Source: CAXXOK01 sp964584315 | GTDB taxonomy: Bacteria > Bacillota > Clostridia > Christensenellales > Aristaeellaceae | DNA: 46,382 nt | Direction of reading: 5' to 3' | Assembly (NCBI GenBank): GCA_964584315.1 | Contig: CAZOZO010000024.1 | Span: 1 to 46,382, forward strand | In this document: positions 7,812 through 16,537 of the stretch, one piece after another | Position numbering within the stretch: position 1 is the stretch's first letter | How the letters are laid out: every line of letters starts with the position of its first letter | Position numbers and translations under genes: made by a program | Notes under the pieces: model-generated | Seen by the model: only the letters and a program-made list of their open reading frames with translations | The model's database searches: none | What the model was told of the DNA's origin: nothing

Positions 7812-8840
7812 GTGCGGCGCGTCAGCATCAAGGATGTGGCAAGGGAAGCAGGCGTTTCCACGACCACCGTGAGCTATGTGCTCAACCAGAAAACGGGCGA
7901 AACCATCAGCGCCGAGACGACTGGCCGCGTGTGGGATGCGGTGCGCAAGCTCAACTACGTGCCCAACCTGAATGCCCGCAGCCTGACCAGCCGCCGCACC
8001 AACCTGATCGGCGTGGTGATACCGCAGACCGAGCCGGGCAAGGAGTTCATGTTCGCAAACCCGTTCTATGGCGAGCTGCTCTCCGCCATCGAGTACACGG
8101 CGCGTCGCAGCGGTTACCACCTGCTGCTCTCCGGCCCGGATCCGGACCAGAGCTATGTGGGCATCGCGCGCAACCGCGGCGTAGACGGCATCATTATCGT
8201 GGGCAGCTACCCCAGCCAGAGCCTCACGGAGCTGCACCAGCTCTCCGTGCCTGTGGTGCTGGTGGATACGTATGTCAAGGACCCCGTGTTTCACACCATT
8301 GGCATCGACGACAGGCTGGGCGGCCAGCTGGCCACCCGCCACCTGATCGAGATGGGGCACAGGCAGATCGCGTTCGTGTCTGGCTCGGTCAGCGAGCAGG
8401 GCGTTATCCAGAAGCGCTTTATGGGCTACATGGATGCGCTCAGTGAGGCGGGCCTGGCGCTGAACGAGCGGCACCTGTACCTGGGGAGCGTATCGTTCGG
8501 GTTTGCACAGTCGGTCGCGGAGGAGATGCAGGCCCGCGGCAACCACGAGACCGCCGCCTTCGCCACCGCGGACATCCTCGGCATGGGGCTGATCAAGGGC
8601 TTGCGCCGCCTTGGCCGCCGCGTGCCGGAGGATCTGTCCATCGTGGGCTTTGACGATGTAGACCTCGCCTGTATGAGCGACCCCAGCCTGACCACCGTGC
8701 ATCAGGACATCGCGGAGAAGGGCAAGAGCGCCGTGCAGATGATCTTAGACGCTGTAGATGGGCGCGAGGGCAAGCAGGAGCGCATTTTGCCCATCCGGCT
8801 TACGGTGCGCGACTCGGTGCGCAAGATCGAAACAGATTGA
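7812..8840 (+). CDS. LacI/GalR-family transcriptional regulator of the alpha-glucoside locus
   Basis: A 342-residue sugar-responsive repressor. The N-terminal helix-turn-helix (VSIKDVAREAGVSTTTVSYV) is followed by the hinge region NLNARSLTSRRTNL. A periplasmic-binding-protein-like effector domain begins at about residue 60 (LIGVVIPQ), with GIDDRLGGQLATRHLIEMGH and the C-terminal DDVDLACMSDPSLTTV typical of the family. The GTG at 7812 is preferred because the promoter -10 ends at 7762 and the HTH begins right after it. The ribosome site is a weak G-run (GGGGGCGGGG). GH31, GH65 and transport genes follow in the same direction, so an alpha-glucoside or its phosphorolysis product is the likely inducer. 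The exact sugar is not deducible. Confidence 0.9.
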   Translation: MRRVSIKDVAREAGVSTTTVSYVLNQKTGETISAETTGRVWDAVRKLNYVPNLNARSLTSRRTNLIGVVIPQTEPGKEFMFANPFYGELLSAIEYTARRSGYHLLLSGPDPDQSYVGIARNRGVDGIIIVGSYPSQSLTELHQLSVPVVLVDTYVKDPVFHTIGIDDRLGGQLATRHLIEMGHRQIAFVSGSVSEQGVIQKRFMGYMDALSEAGLALNERHLYLGSVSFGFAQSVAEEMQARGNHETAAFATADILGMGLIKGLRRLGRRVPEDLSIVGFDDVDLACMSDPSLTTVHQDIAEKGKSAVQMILDAVDGREGKQERILPIRLTVRDSVRKIETD

Positions 8841-8861
8841 TGGACTTCGGAGGAACGCCAT

Positions 8862-11069
8862 ATGCTCAAGCACCTCGGGGAGGAACTGGTACCCTTTACG
8901 CCAAGCGGCTTTGCGCGTGAGCCGGAGCGCCCGCTGGCGGGCGAGCCCGTGACCGTGCGCTGCCGTGTGGATTTTACGGGCGAAACGCCCGTGCTGCTTT
9001 TGCGCGCCCATGGGGCGGAGCGCACGCTCGCGCCCGATACCGGCGACGGGCGCTTTTACGCCTTCCGGCTGGGCGCGTTTGAAACGGGCGACACCGTGGA
9101 ATACCAGATCAAGGCAGGCGAGGAGGCCACGCCGTGGTTCCGCTTCGCTGTGGACAGCGTGGAGACCATCGAAAAGCCCCTTGCCTTGTACCGCCGCGGG
9201 GATGCGGTGGTGGTGGCGCTGGCGGCGGATGTGTGCCTGACCGTGACCGGCGGCGAAACCCTGACCATGTCGCTTGCGCAGCAGGCCGCGCAGGGTGCGC
9301 CCGCGGAGGGCGCGACGCTTATGCTGCCGCAAAATTTCACCTTTGTGGCGGGCCGCGATTTCATTTGGCAACTTAACCGCTTAAGCGATGCAATCTGCAC
9401 TTGCCTCGGCTACACGCTTCGCCGTGACCCCGCAGGCCGCGTCACCAGCGTTGCGATGCGGATGCGCATGGCCGCCAGTCATGTGCTGGGCACGGGCGAG
9501 CGGTTTGAGGCCGTCGATATGCACGGGCACGCCACCAACGGCCGCGTGGTGGAAAAGTTTACCCATCAGGAAACGGACACGTACCTCCCCATCCCGTTTT
9601 TCATGACCGAGCAAGGTTTCGGCTGGTACCGCGCGGGCACCATCCCCGCCGCGATGCGCTTTGGCGAGGTGACCGAGCTGGAACAAGAGACGGAAGGCAC
9701 GCTCCTGACTGTGGACGAGATCACCTTCGGAAAGCCGGCCGATCTGCTCAGCCGCTTTATCGCCCGCACGGGCAAGCCGACACTGCCGCCGGAGTGGGCG
9801 TTCGGCCTGTGGATCAGCGCGCACGGCTGGAACACCGACGCCGAGGTGGACGCGCAGCTGGCGGCGCTGAAACGCTTCAATTACCCAGCCACCGTGATGG
9901 TGCTGGAGCAGTGGAGCGACGAGCGCACCTTCTACCGCTGGCATGACACAAACTGGCGCGACCCCGCCGCCATGGTGCGACGCGTGCGCGAGGCGGGCCT
10001 TCACCTGGTGCTGTGGCAGATACCCGTGGTCAAGTACGAGTGGGACGGCGAGGCGGGCGAGCAGCTGCTCGCGGACGAGCGCGAGGCCATCGAAAAGGGG
10101 TATGTGATCAAGGCGGCGGACGGGTCGCCCTACCGCGTTACCGAGCGGTGGTTCCACCACAGCCTGATGCCCGATTTTACCAACCCCGCCGCCGTACAGT
10201 GGTGGTTTGGCAAGCGCAAGCATCTGCTGGACATGGGTGTGGAGGGCTTCAAGACCGACGGCGGCGAGTTCCTCTTTGACAAAAGTGCGCGCCTCTTCGA
10301 CGGCACCAGCGGCCTCGCGGCGCACAACCTGTACTCCGGCCAGTTTATCGGCGCGTATCATGACTTCTTTGAGCGTGAAGGGGTCCAGGGCGTCACCTTC
10401 AGCCGGTCGGATTTCGTGGGCGCCCAGTCGCGACCCATCCACTGGGCGGGCGACCAGATGAGCGAGTGGGGCGAGCTTCAGGCGTGCCTGAACGCCGGGC
10501 TTTCGGCGGGCCTTAGCGGCATCCTGTACTGGAGCTTCGACATCGGCGGCTTTGCAGGGCCCATCCCCAGCGCCGAGCTGTACCTGCGCGCCACGGCCAT
10601 GGGCTGCTTCTGCCCCGTGATGCAGTGGCACGCCGAGCCCCGCGCGGGCCAGTTTGACGCGGGCAAGGGCGAACTGTACAACAACGAACGCAGCCCGTGG
10701 AACTTGGCCGAGAAACACCACGACGAAACCATTTTGGCCATCGCGTGCGATTTTGCGCACATCCGCGAGGGCCTGCGGCCCTACCTGTGGCAGGAGGCGC
10801 GACACAGCGCCGAAACGGGCCGCCCCATGATGGCCCACCTCTGCCTCGACTGGCCGGACGACCCCCGCTGCTTTAGCGTAAGCGACCAGTACATGCTGGG
10901 GCGCGAGCTGCTGGTGGCGCCCCTCACCCGCGAGGGTGAGGACACGCGCGACGTGTACCTGCCTGCCGGTTCGTGGGAGGATTACTTCACGGGCGAACTG
11001 CTGGGCGGCGGGCGCACGGTGCGCGTCACCTGCCCGCTGGACCGCATCCCCGTATACCGCAGGAGGTAA
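8862..11069 (+). CDS. GH31-family alpha-glycosidase
   Basis: A 735-residue retaining alpha-glycosidase (alpha-glucosidase or alpha-xylosidase class). The N-terminal beta-sandwich runs to about residue 290, then a TIM barrel and C-terminal beta domains follow. The nucleophile is D466 in GFKTDGGEFL, comparable to KTDFGE in YicI-type enzymes. The acid/base is D531 in HWAGDQMSEW. GILYWSFDIGGFAG is the conserved strand after it. There is no signal peptide, so it works in the cytoplasm on imported oligosaccharides. The ATG at 8862 follows a GGAGGAA ribosome site. The gene ends with TAA at 11067-11069, and the ribosome site of the GH65 gene overlaps this end. It probably releases glucose or xylose from alpha-linked oligosaccharides. 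Substrate is not deducible. Confidence 0.92.
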   Translation: MLKHLGEELVPFTPSGFAREPERPLAGEPVTVRCRVDFTGETPVLLLRAHGAERTLAPDTGDGRFYAFRLGAFETGDTVEYQIKAGEEATPWFRFAVDSVETIEKPLALYRRGDAVVVALAADVCLTVTGGETLTMSLAQQAAQGAPAEGATLMLPQNFTFVAGRDFIWQLNRLSDAICTCLGYTLRRDPAGRVTSVAMRMRMAASHVLGTGERFEAVDMHGHATNGRVVEKFTHQETDTYLPIPFFMTEQGFGWYRAGTIPAAMRFGEVTELEQETEGTLLTVDEITFGKPADLLSRFIARTGKPTLPPEWAFGLWISAHGWNTDAEVDAQLAALKRFNYPATVMVLEQWSDERTFYRWHDTNWRDPAAMVRRVREAGLHLVLWQIPVVKYEWDGEAGEQLLADEREAIEKGYVIKAADGSPYRVTERWFHHSLMPDFTNPAAVQWWFGKRKHLLDMGVEGFKTDGGEFLFDKSARLFDGTSGLAAHNLYSGQFIGAYHDFFEREGVQGVTFSRSDFVGAQSRPIHWAGDQMSEWGELQACLNAGLSAGLSGILYWSFDIGGFAGPIPSAELYLRATAMGCFCPVMQWHAEPRAGQFDAGKGELYNNERSPWNLAEKHHDETILAIACDFAHIREGLRPYLWQEARHSAETGRPMMAHLCLDWPDDPRCFSVSDQYMLGRELLVAPLTREGEDTRDVYLPAGSWEDYFTGELLGGGRTVRVTCPLDRIPVYRRR

Positions 11070-11072
11070 GCT

Positions 11073-13109
11073 GTGCAGCATGTGAACATCGAGCCGTGGC
11101 AGGTATGCCGCGTCTCGCCGGTGGATGATTTCAGCGAGACGGTGTTTTTCACCGGCAACGGGTCGCTTGGCGTGCGCGGCTACGGCGCGTGGGCGACAAA
11201 GCGCACGCCGCAGGCGCACGCGGTGTTCCGCGCGGGGCTGTTCAGCGAGCTGAAACCCGGCATCACCGACATGGTGCAGCTGCCGGACGCGCTCACCCTG
11301 CGCGTGCCGCAGGCCGAGCCGCAGAGCGTAGCCCAGACGCTGGACATGCGCGCGGGCCTTGTGCGCCATACGTGGGAAACGCCTGACGCGGCCATCGTGA
11401 TGGAACGCTTCGTCAGCATGGCGGACAGCCAGCTGATCGTGCAGACCCTGACGCTCACGGCGCGGCGCGCGGGCGCGTACACCGTGGAGGCCGTGGCGGA
11501 CACGACCGTCAAAAACCTGCCCGTACATGACGACCAGACCGTTGCCGCCACTCAGCTGGTGCCGCTGCTGCGCACCGCGTCGCTTGGCGAAACGGAGATG
11601 CGCCTGCGCACCGTGGCGGAGGGCACGCCAATCGACATCCGCTGGGCGGTGGAGAGCAGCCGCGAGGCTAACCGCCGCGTGGGGCTGGAGGGCGAGGCCG
11701 CCGTGACCGCCCTGACATGCGAGCTGCAGGAAGGCGACGTATGGCTTGTCACCAAGCGCGTGCGCGTGCTGGTGGGCGGGGAAGCGCCCCACGCCGACGC
11801 GGCTGATCCCTTCGCCGCGCACGCCGAGGCGATGCTTGCCCGCTGGCGCGACGCGGATATCGAGGTGGACGCGGACGACCCCCATTTGCAGGGCGCGATC
11901 CGCTACAACATTTATCAGCTGATGGCCAACAACGCCGCTAGCGAGCGGGGCGTGTCCATCGGGGCGCGCGGGCTCAGCCACGGGCGCTACAAGGGCAACA
12001 CCTTCTGGGATACGGATGTGTTCATGCTGCCCTTCTACCTGTGGACGAGGCCTGAAGCGGCCAAAAATTTGCTGCTCTACCGTGCGGACAGGCTGCCCGA
12101 CGCGCGCAGGCTGGCCGCCAGGCAGAACCTTGCGGGCGCGCGCTTTCCGTGGATGTGCAGTGAGACAGGGCTGGAGCAGTGCGAGAGCTGGGATATCGGC
12201 CTGTGCGAGGTGCACATCACCGCGGACGTAGCCTACGCCATGCAACGATACGTCGAGGTGACGGGCGACGCGGCTTTTGAATCCCAGACCGCCGCCGAAG
12301 TGTATGCCGAGACAGCCTGCTACTGGCTGAGCCGCTTAACCTACGAGCCCGCGAAGGATCAGTATTCCAGCTTTTTTGTCAAAGGGCCGGACGAGTACTG
12401 CGGCGCGGCGGTCAACAACACGTTTACCAATTACATGGCGCGCAACAACATCCGCCTTGCGCTGGCGGGCGATTCGATCACCGGTGCGGAGCGGCAGGCC
12501 ATGGAGCACGCCCAGGCGCGTATCGCCCTGCTGTACGACCCCGCGCGCAGCCTCTACTTGCAGGATGAAACGCTGGAGCGGCTGGAGCCCCTGCCCCCCG
12601 CCGCCAAGGACACGGACGAGCCCAGCTACAAACGCTACTGCTTTGACCGGATGCAGCGCTACCGCGCCCTCAAGCAGGCGGATCTGGTGCTGCTGATGCT
12701 GCTGTTTCCGGGCGATTTTACACCCGCGCAGCAGCGAGCGGTGTTCGATACCTACGAGCCCATCACCCTGCACGACAGCACCCTGAGCTACGGCCCGCAC
12801 GCGCAGCTGGCGCTGCGCCTTGGCCTGTGGCAAAAGGCAGAGGATTACCTGCGCAAGGCCGTGTACCTTGACCTTAACGACGTGATGGGCAACACCGGCC
12901 ACGAGGGGCTGCACATGGCGGCGCTGGGCGCGGCGTGGCAGGCCGTGGTGTTCGGCGCGGTGGGCCTGTGGGCGGATGGCGGGCAGATATCCGCAGCGCC
13001 CATGCTGCCGCCTTCCATCCGGCGGGTGAAGCTGCACGTATACCACCGCGGCAAACGCTGCGCGGTGGAGGCGACGCAGGCGGGCGCGACCATACGGGAG
13101 GAGGCCTAG
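11073..13109 (+). CDS. GH65-family glycoside phosphorylase
   Basis: A 678-residue enzyme of the clan that phosphorolyses alpha-glucosides (maltose, trehalose, kojibiose, nigerose) to beta-glucose 1-phosphate. The N-terminal beta-sandwich begins with ETVFFTGNGSLGVRG, and the (alpha/alpha)6 barrel has KGNTFWDTDVFMLPFY. The general acid is E441 in KGPDEY, followed by the family-typical NNTFTNYMARNN. HDSTLSYGPHA resembles the phosphate-binding HDSSLS motif of phosphorylases, which favours a phosphorylase over a hydrolase. It starts at GTG 11073, 6 bases after AGGAGG (11061-11066), which overlaps the GH31 stop. It is somewhat shorter than the usual 750-770 residues. No beta-phosphoglucomutase gene is nearby, so that step must be encoded elsewhere. 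Confidence 0.9.
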   Translation: MQHVNIEPWQVCRVSPVDDFSETVFFTGNGSLGVRGYGAWATKRTPQAHAVFRAGLFSELKPGITDMVQLPDALTLRVPQAEPQSVAQTLDMRAGLVRHTWETPDAAIVMERFVSMADSQLIVQTLTLTARRAGAYTVEAVADTTVKNLPVHDDQTVAATQLVPLLRTASLGETEMRLRTVAEGTPIDIRWAVESSREANRRVGLEGEAAVTALTCELQEGDVWLVTKRVRVLVGGEAPHADAADPFAAHAEAMLARWRDADIEVDADDPHLQGAIRYNIYQLMANNAASERGVSIGARGLSHGRYKGNTFWDTDVFMLPFYLWTRPEAAKNLLLYRADRLPDARRLAARQNLAGARFPWMCSETGLEQCESWDIGLCEVHITADVAYAMQRYVEVTGDAAFESQTAAEVYAETACYWLSRLTYEPAKDQYSSFFVKGPDEYCGAAVNNTFTNYMARNNIRLALAGDSITGAERQAMEHAQARIALLYDPARSLYLQDETLERLEPLPPAAKDTDEPSYKRYCFDRMQRYRALKQADLVLLMLLFPGDFTPAQQRAVFDTYEPITLHDSTLSYGPHAQLALRLGLWQKAEDYLRKAVYLDLNDVMGNTGHEGLHMAALGAAWQAVVFGAVGLWADGGQISAAPMLPPSIRRVKLHVYHRGKRCAVEATQAGATIREEA

Positions 13110-13111
13110 GC

Positions 13112-13999
13112 ATGTACTTACCCAAGACGGCGGGGCGGCGTGTGGCGACGGCGGTGTTCATCGCGCCCTCGCTCGTGGGCATGACGGTATTCCTTCTGAT
13201 CCCCATTGCGGCCACGCTGGTGTTCAGCCTGATGGATTACGACCTGCTGGCGGGCACGGCCACGTACACCGGCCTTGGCAACTATGTGCGCATCCTGACA
13301 GGGCGCGAGTTTCCCGCGGTGGCGTTGCACACACTCACGTATCTGGTGCTGTACCTGCCGCTGATCCTGATCCTGTCGCTGGGGCAGGGGATGCTGCTGA
13401 ACCACGACTTCCGCGGGCGGCAGGTGTTCCGCGCTATCTTCTACCTGCCGGTCATCACCTCGTGGGTGGCGGCGGCGGTGGTGTGGCAGTGGGTGCTGAG
13501 CGGTAAGTACGGGCTCATCAACCAGTTGCTCTCCGGCGTGGGGCTGAGCGGGCCGCCGTGGCTGAGCAGCAAGCAATGGGCCATGCCGGGCGTGGTGATC
13601 GCCGCGGTGTGGAAGGATACCGGCTACTACGCGCTGATGGTGCTGGCGGCGCTCAAATCCATCGACCCCGCGTATTACGAGGCTGCGGCCATCGACGGCG
13701 CAAGCCCGTTCAAGCGGTTCACGCGCATCACGCTGCCGCTGATCTCGCCCACGCTGTTTCTGCTGGTGGTCATCAACGTGATCTACGGGTTGCAGGTGTT
13801 CGAGTCGGTGCTCATCATGACGGACGGGGGGCCGGGCGGGGCTACGCAGGTGTTTCTGGAGCGCATCTTCAAGTATGCGTTCCGCCAGTACAAGATGGGC
13901 GTGGCCTCGGCCTATTCGTGGATCATGTTCATGGTCATCCTCGTGTTTACGCTGGCGCAGTTCCGCCTGCAAAAAAAGTGGGTGAACTACGATGCGTAA
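13112..13999 (+). CDS. Sugar ABC transporter permease (MalF/UgpA type)
   Basis: A 295-residue inner-membrane permease of the CUT1 sugar transporter class with six hydrophobic segments, the first at residues 12-35 (TAVFIAPSLVGMTVFLLIPI). The cytoplasmic EAA loop is EAAAIDGASPFKRFTRITLPL near residue 190-210, with the conserved glycine that docks the ATPase. The start is the ATG at 13112, two bases after the GH65 stop (TAG), with GGGAGGAGG ahead. A frame open further upstream is just overlap with GH65. It overlaps the next permease by 8 bases. No ATPase gene is in the operon, which is common for CUT1 systems that share an MsmK-type ATPase encoded elsewhere. Confidence 0.92.
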   Translation: MYLPKTAGRRVATAVFIAPSLVGMTVFLLIPIAATLVFSLMDYDLLAGTATYTGLGNYVRILTGREFPAVALHTLTYLVLYLPLILILSLGQGMLLNHDFRGRQVFRAIFYLPVITSWVAAAVVWQWVLSGKYGLINQLLSGVGLSGPPWLSSKQWAMPGVVIAAVWKDTGYYALMVLAALKSIDPAYYEAAAIDGASPFKRFTRITLPLISPTLFLLVVINVIYGLQVFESVLIMTDGGPGGATQVFLERIFKYAFRQYKMGVASAYSWIMFMVILVFTLAQFRLQKKWVNYDA

Positions 14000-14825
14000 G
14001 GGGCTGAAAATCACGCGGGGCGTGCTGTTCTACGCGGTGCTCCTGCTGCTGGCGCTGGTCACGCTGATGCCGTTTTTGTGGATGCTCTCCAGCTCGTTTA
14101 AGAGCGCGGAAACCATCCGCACCATTCCCATCCGGTGGATACCGGAGCACCCGTCGCTGGAGGGCTACCGGCGCGTGTTCAATATGCAGGGCTTCAGCTT
14201 TGCCCGCGCGTCATTCAACAGCCTGTTTGTGGCGATCGCATGCACCTTTGTGCAGGTGATGAGCGCCAGCATGGCGGCCTTTGCCTTTACCAAGCTGCCC
14301 TTTAGGGGTTCCGGCAGGCTGTTTGGCCTGTATATCGCCACCATGATGATCCCCGGCACGGTCACGATGGTGCCCAACTACGTGATCCTGCGGGTGCTGG
14401 GGCTGCTGGATCACTACACCGGGGTGATCCTGCCGTTTCTGGCCAATGCGTTCGGGGTGTTTCTGATGCGGCAGTCGATGCTGACCCTCAGCGACAGCTA
14501 TCTGGAATCCGCGATGCTGGACGGCGCGTCGCTCTACCGTGTTTTCCTGCGCATCGCGCTGCCGATGGTCGCGCCTACGCTGTCGACCATGGTGCTGCTG
14601 GCCTTCATGGGCAGCTGGAACAGCTACCTGTGGCCGCTGATCGTGCTGACCAGCACCGACATGCAGACGTTGCAAGTGATTCTGGCCAACATGAACGGCA
14701 TGTACAAGAGCAACGAGCATGTGATCATGGCGGGCGCGGTGCTCACGATCCTGCCCATCCTGATCGTGTACGTGTTTTCCCAAAGCCGCGTGGACAGCGG
14801 CATCGCCCTGGGCGGGCTGAAATAG
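13992..14825 (+). CDS. Sugar ABC transporter permease (MalG/UgpE type)
   Basis: The partner permease, 277 residues with six predicted membrane helices. An N-terminal helix (GVLFYAVLLLLALVTLMPFL) is followed by the CUT1 sequence LWMLSSSFKSAETIRT. The EAA motif ESAMLDGASLYRVFLRIALP lies at about residues 173-192, and the C-terminus ends QSRVDSGIALGGLK, a common ending in MalG-type permeases. It starts at ATG 13992 within the end of the first permease (8-base overlap). It forms the heterodimeric channel with that protein and receives sugar from the binding protein encoded 60 bases downstream. Confidence 0.92.
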   Translation: MRKGLKITRGVLFYAVLLLLALVTLMPFLWMLSSSFKSAETIRTIPIRWIPEHPSLEGYRRVFNMQGFSFARASFNSLFVAIACTFVQVMSASMAAFAFTKLPFRGSGRLFGLYIATMMIPGTVTMVPNYVILRVLGLLDHYTGVILPFLANAFGVFLMRQSMLTLSDSYLESAMLDGASLYRVFLRIALPMVAPTLSTMVLLAFMGSWNSYLWPLIVLTSTDMQTLQVILANMNGMYKSNEHVIMAGAVLTILPILIVYVFSQSRVDSGIALGGLK

Positions 14826-14885
14826 AGCGAAACGCGGGTGCGCGTTAGCGATACGAGAACCAATTTGATAAGGAGGAACCCATTC

Positions 14886-16124
14886 ATGAAAAAACTCGTT
14901 GCGCTGGTACTGACTCTGGCGATGCTGCTGTCTCTGGTGGCCGTCGCGCAGGCGGAGGACGTGACCATCACCTACGCCACCTTCTCGGCTTCGGGCGCGC
15001 AGGAAGAAACGCTCAAGAAGATGGTGCAGGTCTTCGAGGAGAAGAACCCGGGCATCAAGGTGGACGTGCAACTGACCGGCTATGGCGACTACTTCACCAC
15101 GCTGGCCACGAAAGTCGCGGGCGGCAACGCCCCGGACGTGTTCGAAGTGAACATGGAAAACTACCTTGCCTACATGCTGCGCGGCCAGTGCCAGGACCTT
15201 AGCGGCCTTGGCATCCAGACCGGCAACTACAGCGAAGGCACGCTGGCGGCGGTCAGCAACGGGGGCAAGCTCTACGCCGTGCCGATGAGCTTCTCCACCT
15301 GCGTGCTGTTCTACAACAAGGCGCTGTTTGACCAGGCGGGCGTTGCTTACCCCACCGACACCTGGACGTGGGCGGACGCGCAGGCCGCGGCGGCGAAAAT
15401 CCGCGCGCTGGGCGACGATACCTGGGGCTACTTCCAGCCCATCAGCTACCATGAGTTCTACAAGTCCATCAAGGGCAACGGCGGCAGCCTCCTTAATAGC
15501 GACTACACCGCCTTTACCGTGAACAGCCCGGAGAACGTGGCCGTGCTGGAAGCGATGCTGGGCCGCGTGCGCGGCGACAACCGCGTGATGCCCAACACCG
15601 AGGATATGGCTGGTCGCGGCGACTGGGATATGTTCACCGAAGGCAAGCTGGGCATGATCGTGACGGGCATCTGGGCATTTGCGACCTTCACGGAAAAGGC
15701 CACCTTCGACTGGGACATCGTTGTGGAGCCGGGCTTCAAGGACAAGAGCACGTTCTTCTTCGCGAACGTCAACTGCATCTCGCCCACCAGCACCAAGCAG
15801 GAAGCGGCTGCGAAGTTCATCGACGCGATGGGCTCCGATCCGGACATCGTGAAGCTCCGTTTGGATGCGAGCTGGGAACTGCCGACCATCGCGGATCAGG
15901 CGCAGCTGGCGCAGTACCTGACCATCACCCCGCCGGCCAACCGCGCGGCCGTGTTCGCGAGCATGGACTTTGCCGTGGCGCCGCCCGCGCTGGTGGATGC
16001 GAGCGTGGCCGCCGAGACGGTGAACGCCCTGTTTGGCGGGCTTGACCTGAGCGACATGACCGCGCAGGAAGCGCTGGACGAGCTGCAGGCCACGCTGACC
16101 GACACGGTGAAGATCGAGAAGTAA
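14886..16124 (+). CDS. Extracellular sugar-binding protein of the ABC transporter
   Basis: A 412-residue solute-binding protein of the CUT1/MalE class. A classical signal peptide spans residues 1-23, with a signal peptidase I site after AQA (next residues EDV). There is no lipobox cysteine, so unlike most Gram-positive binding proteins it would not be lipid-anchored. The mature part begins VTITYATFSASG and contains FEEKNPGIKVDV, GNAPDVFEVN, VLFYNKALFDQAG and TEGKLGMIVTGIWA, all typical of the family. The ATG at 14886 follows AAGGAGG. Earlier in-frame codons precede this ribosome site. It is the last gene before a strong hairpin at 16144-16180 and presumably binds the alpha-glucoside cleaved by the GH31 and GH65 enzymes. 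Confidence 0.93.
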   Translation: MKKLVALVLTLAMLLSLVAVAQAEDVTITYATFSASGAQEETLKKMVQVFEEKNPGIKVDVQLTGYGDYFTTLATKVAGGNAPDVFEVNMENYLAYMLRGQCQDLSGLGIQTGNYSEGTLAAVSNGGKLYAVPMSFSTCVLFYNKALFDQAGVAYPTDTWTWADAQAAAAKIRALGDDTWGYFQPISYHEFYKSIKGNGGSLLNSDYTAFTVNSPENVAVLEAMLGRVRGDNRVMPNTEDMAGRGDWDMFTEGKLGMIVTGIWAFATFTEKATFDWDIVVEPGFKDKSTFFFANVNCISPTSTKQEAAAKFIDAMGSDPDIVKLRLDASWELPTIADQAQLAQYLTITPPANRAAVFASMDFAVAPPALVDASVAAETVNALFGGLDLSDMTAQEALDELQATLTDTVKIEK

Positions 16125-16143
16125 GCGGGTAAAAGGAAATTGC

Positions 16144-16180
16144 ATTCGCGGGAGGAGGGCTTGCCCCCTCCCGCGAATTT
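16144..16180 (+). terminator. Hairpin terminator after the sugar-binding protein gene
   Basis: A 15-bp stem with one bulged A, ATTCGCGGGAGG(A)GGG pairing with CCCCCTCCCGCGAAT around a CTTG loop, followed by only three T residues. The stem is very stable but the T-tract is short, so it may terminate or may mainly protect the upstream mRNA 3' end. Confidence 0.65.
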
Positions 16181-16208
16181 GCATAGGTAAAGGAAGAAGA
16201 GGGAGAGA

Positions 16209-16450
16209 GGTCAAGGGCACCGGAGGGAAGCGTTTGCCCAGTGGGCAACGCCGCGAAGCGACGAGCGACCCGAAGGTGAGAGGTTTGACAAGAGCAGGGT
16301 ACGGCAGTGCCCTGCGCGACGATCAAACCGACCGGACGATGGCCCTTGTGGGGTTTGGGGCAGTGCCCCAAGAACCCCCGCCGCAGCGGGAAACCGCGAG
16401 CGCGACAACAGCGCCGCAGGCGCTATGTCACGCGCGGGCGGTAACAAACT
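16209..16450 (+). repeat. Core structured repeat copy 2 plus adjoining hairpin modules
   Basis: 16209-16340 is the core repeat. It has the GCCC/GGGC hairpin and the GCGG-type hairpin, then outer stem GGTTTGA/TCAAACC (16282-16288 with 16323-16329) enclosing a 9-bp hairpin at 16294-16315 (GCAGGGTAC and GTGCCCTGC, loop GGCA). It continues into TTGGGGC-AGT-GCCCCAA (16355-16371), CCGCAGCG, and AGCGCC-GCA-GGCGCT (16410-16424). This copy is in the same direction as the neighbouring genes and fills most of the 413-base gap from 16125 to 16537. I see nothing else there. Confidence 0.8.
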
Positions 16451-16537
16451 GCATGCTTCCTGCAAGTCTTGCCCCATGTGTCCCACTTGCTGTCAATCAA
16501 TATCAAACATCCAACCACGCGAAAGGAACCACCCGCC

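Noticed and set aside
9381..12245. Very long open frame (about 950 codons) on the minus strand antisense to the GH31 and GH65 genes
   Set aside because: Composition is rich in His/Arg/Ala/Gly with no recognisable domain, and the plus strand encodes two well-defined enzymes. Such frames arise from high GC at third codon positions. Similar long antisense frames (14211-16220, 16493-18319, 32274-34328, 38261-39991) are rejected for the same reason.
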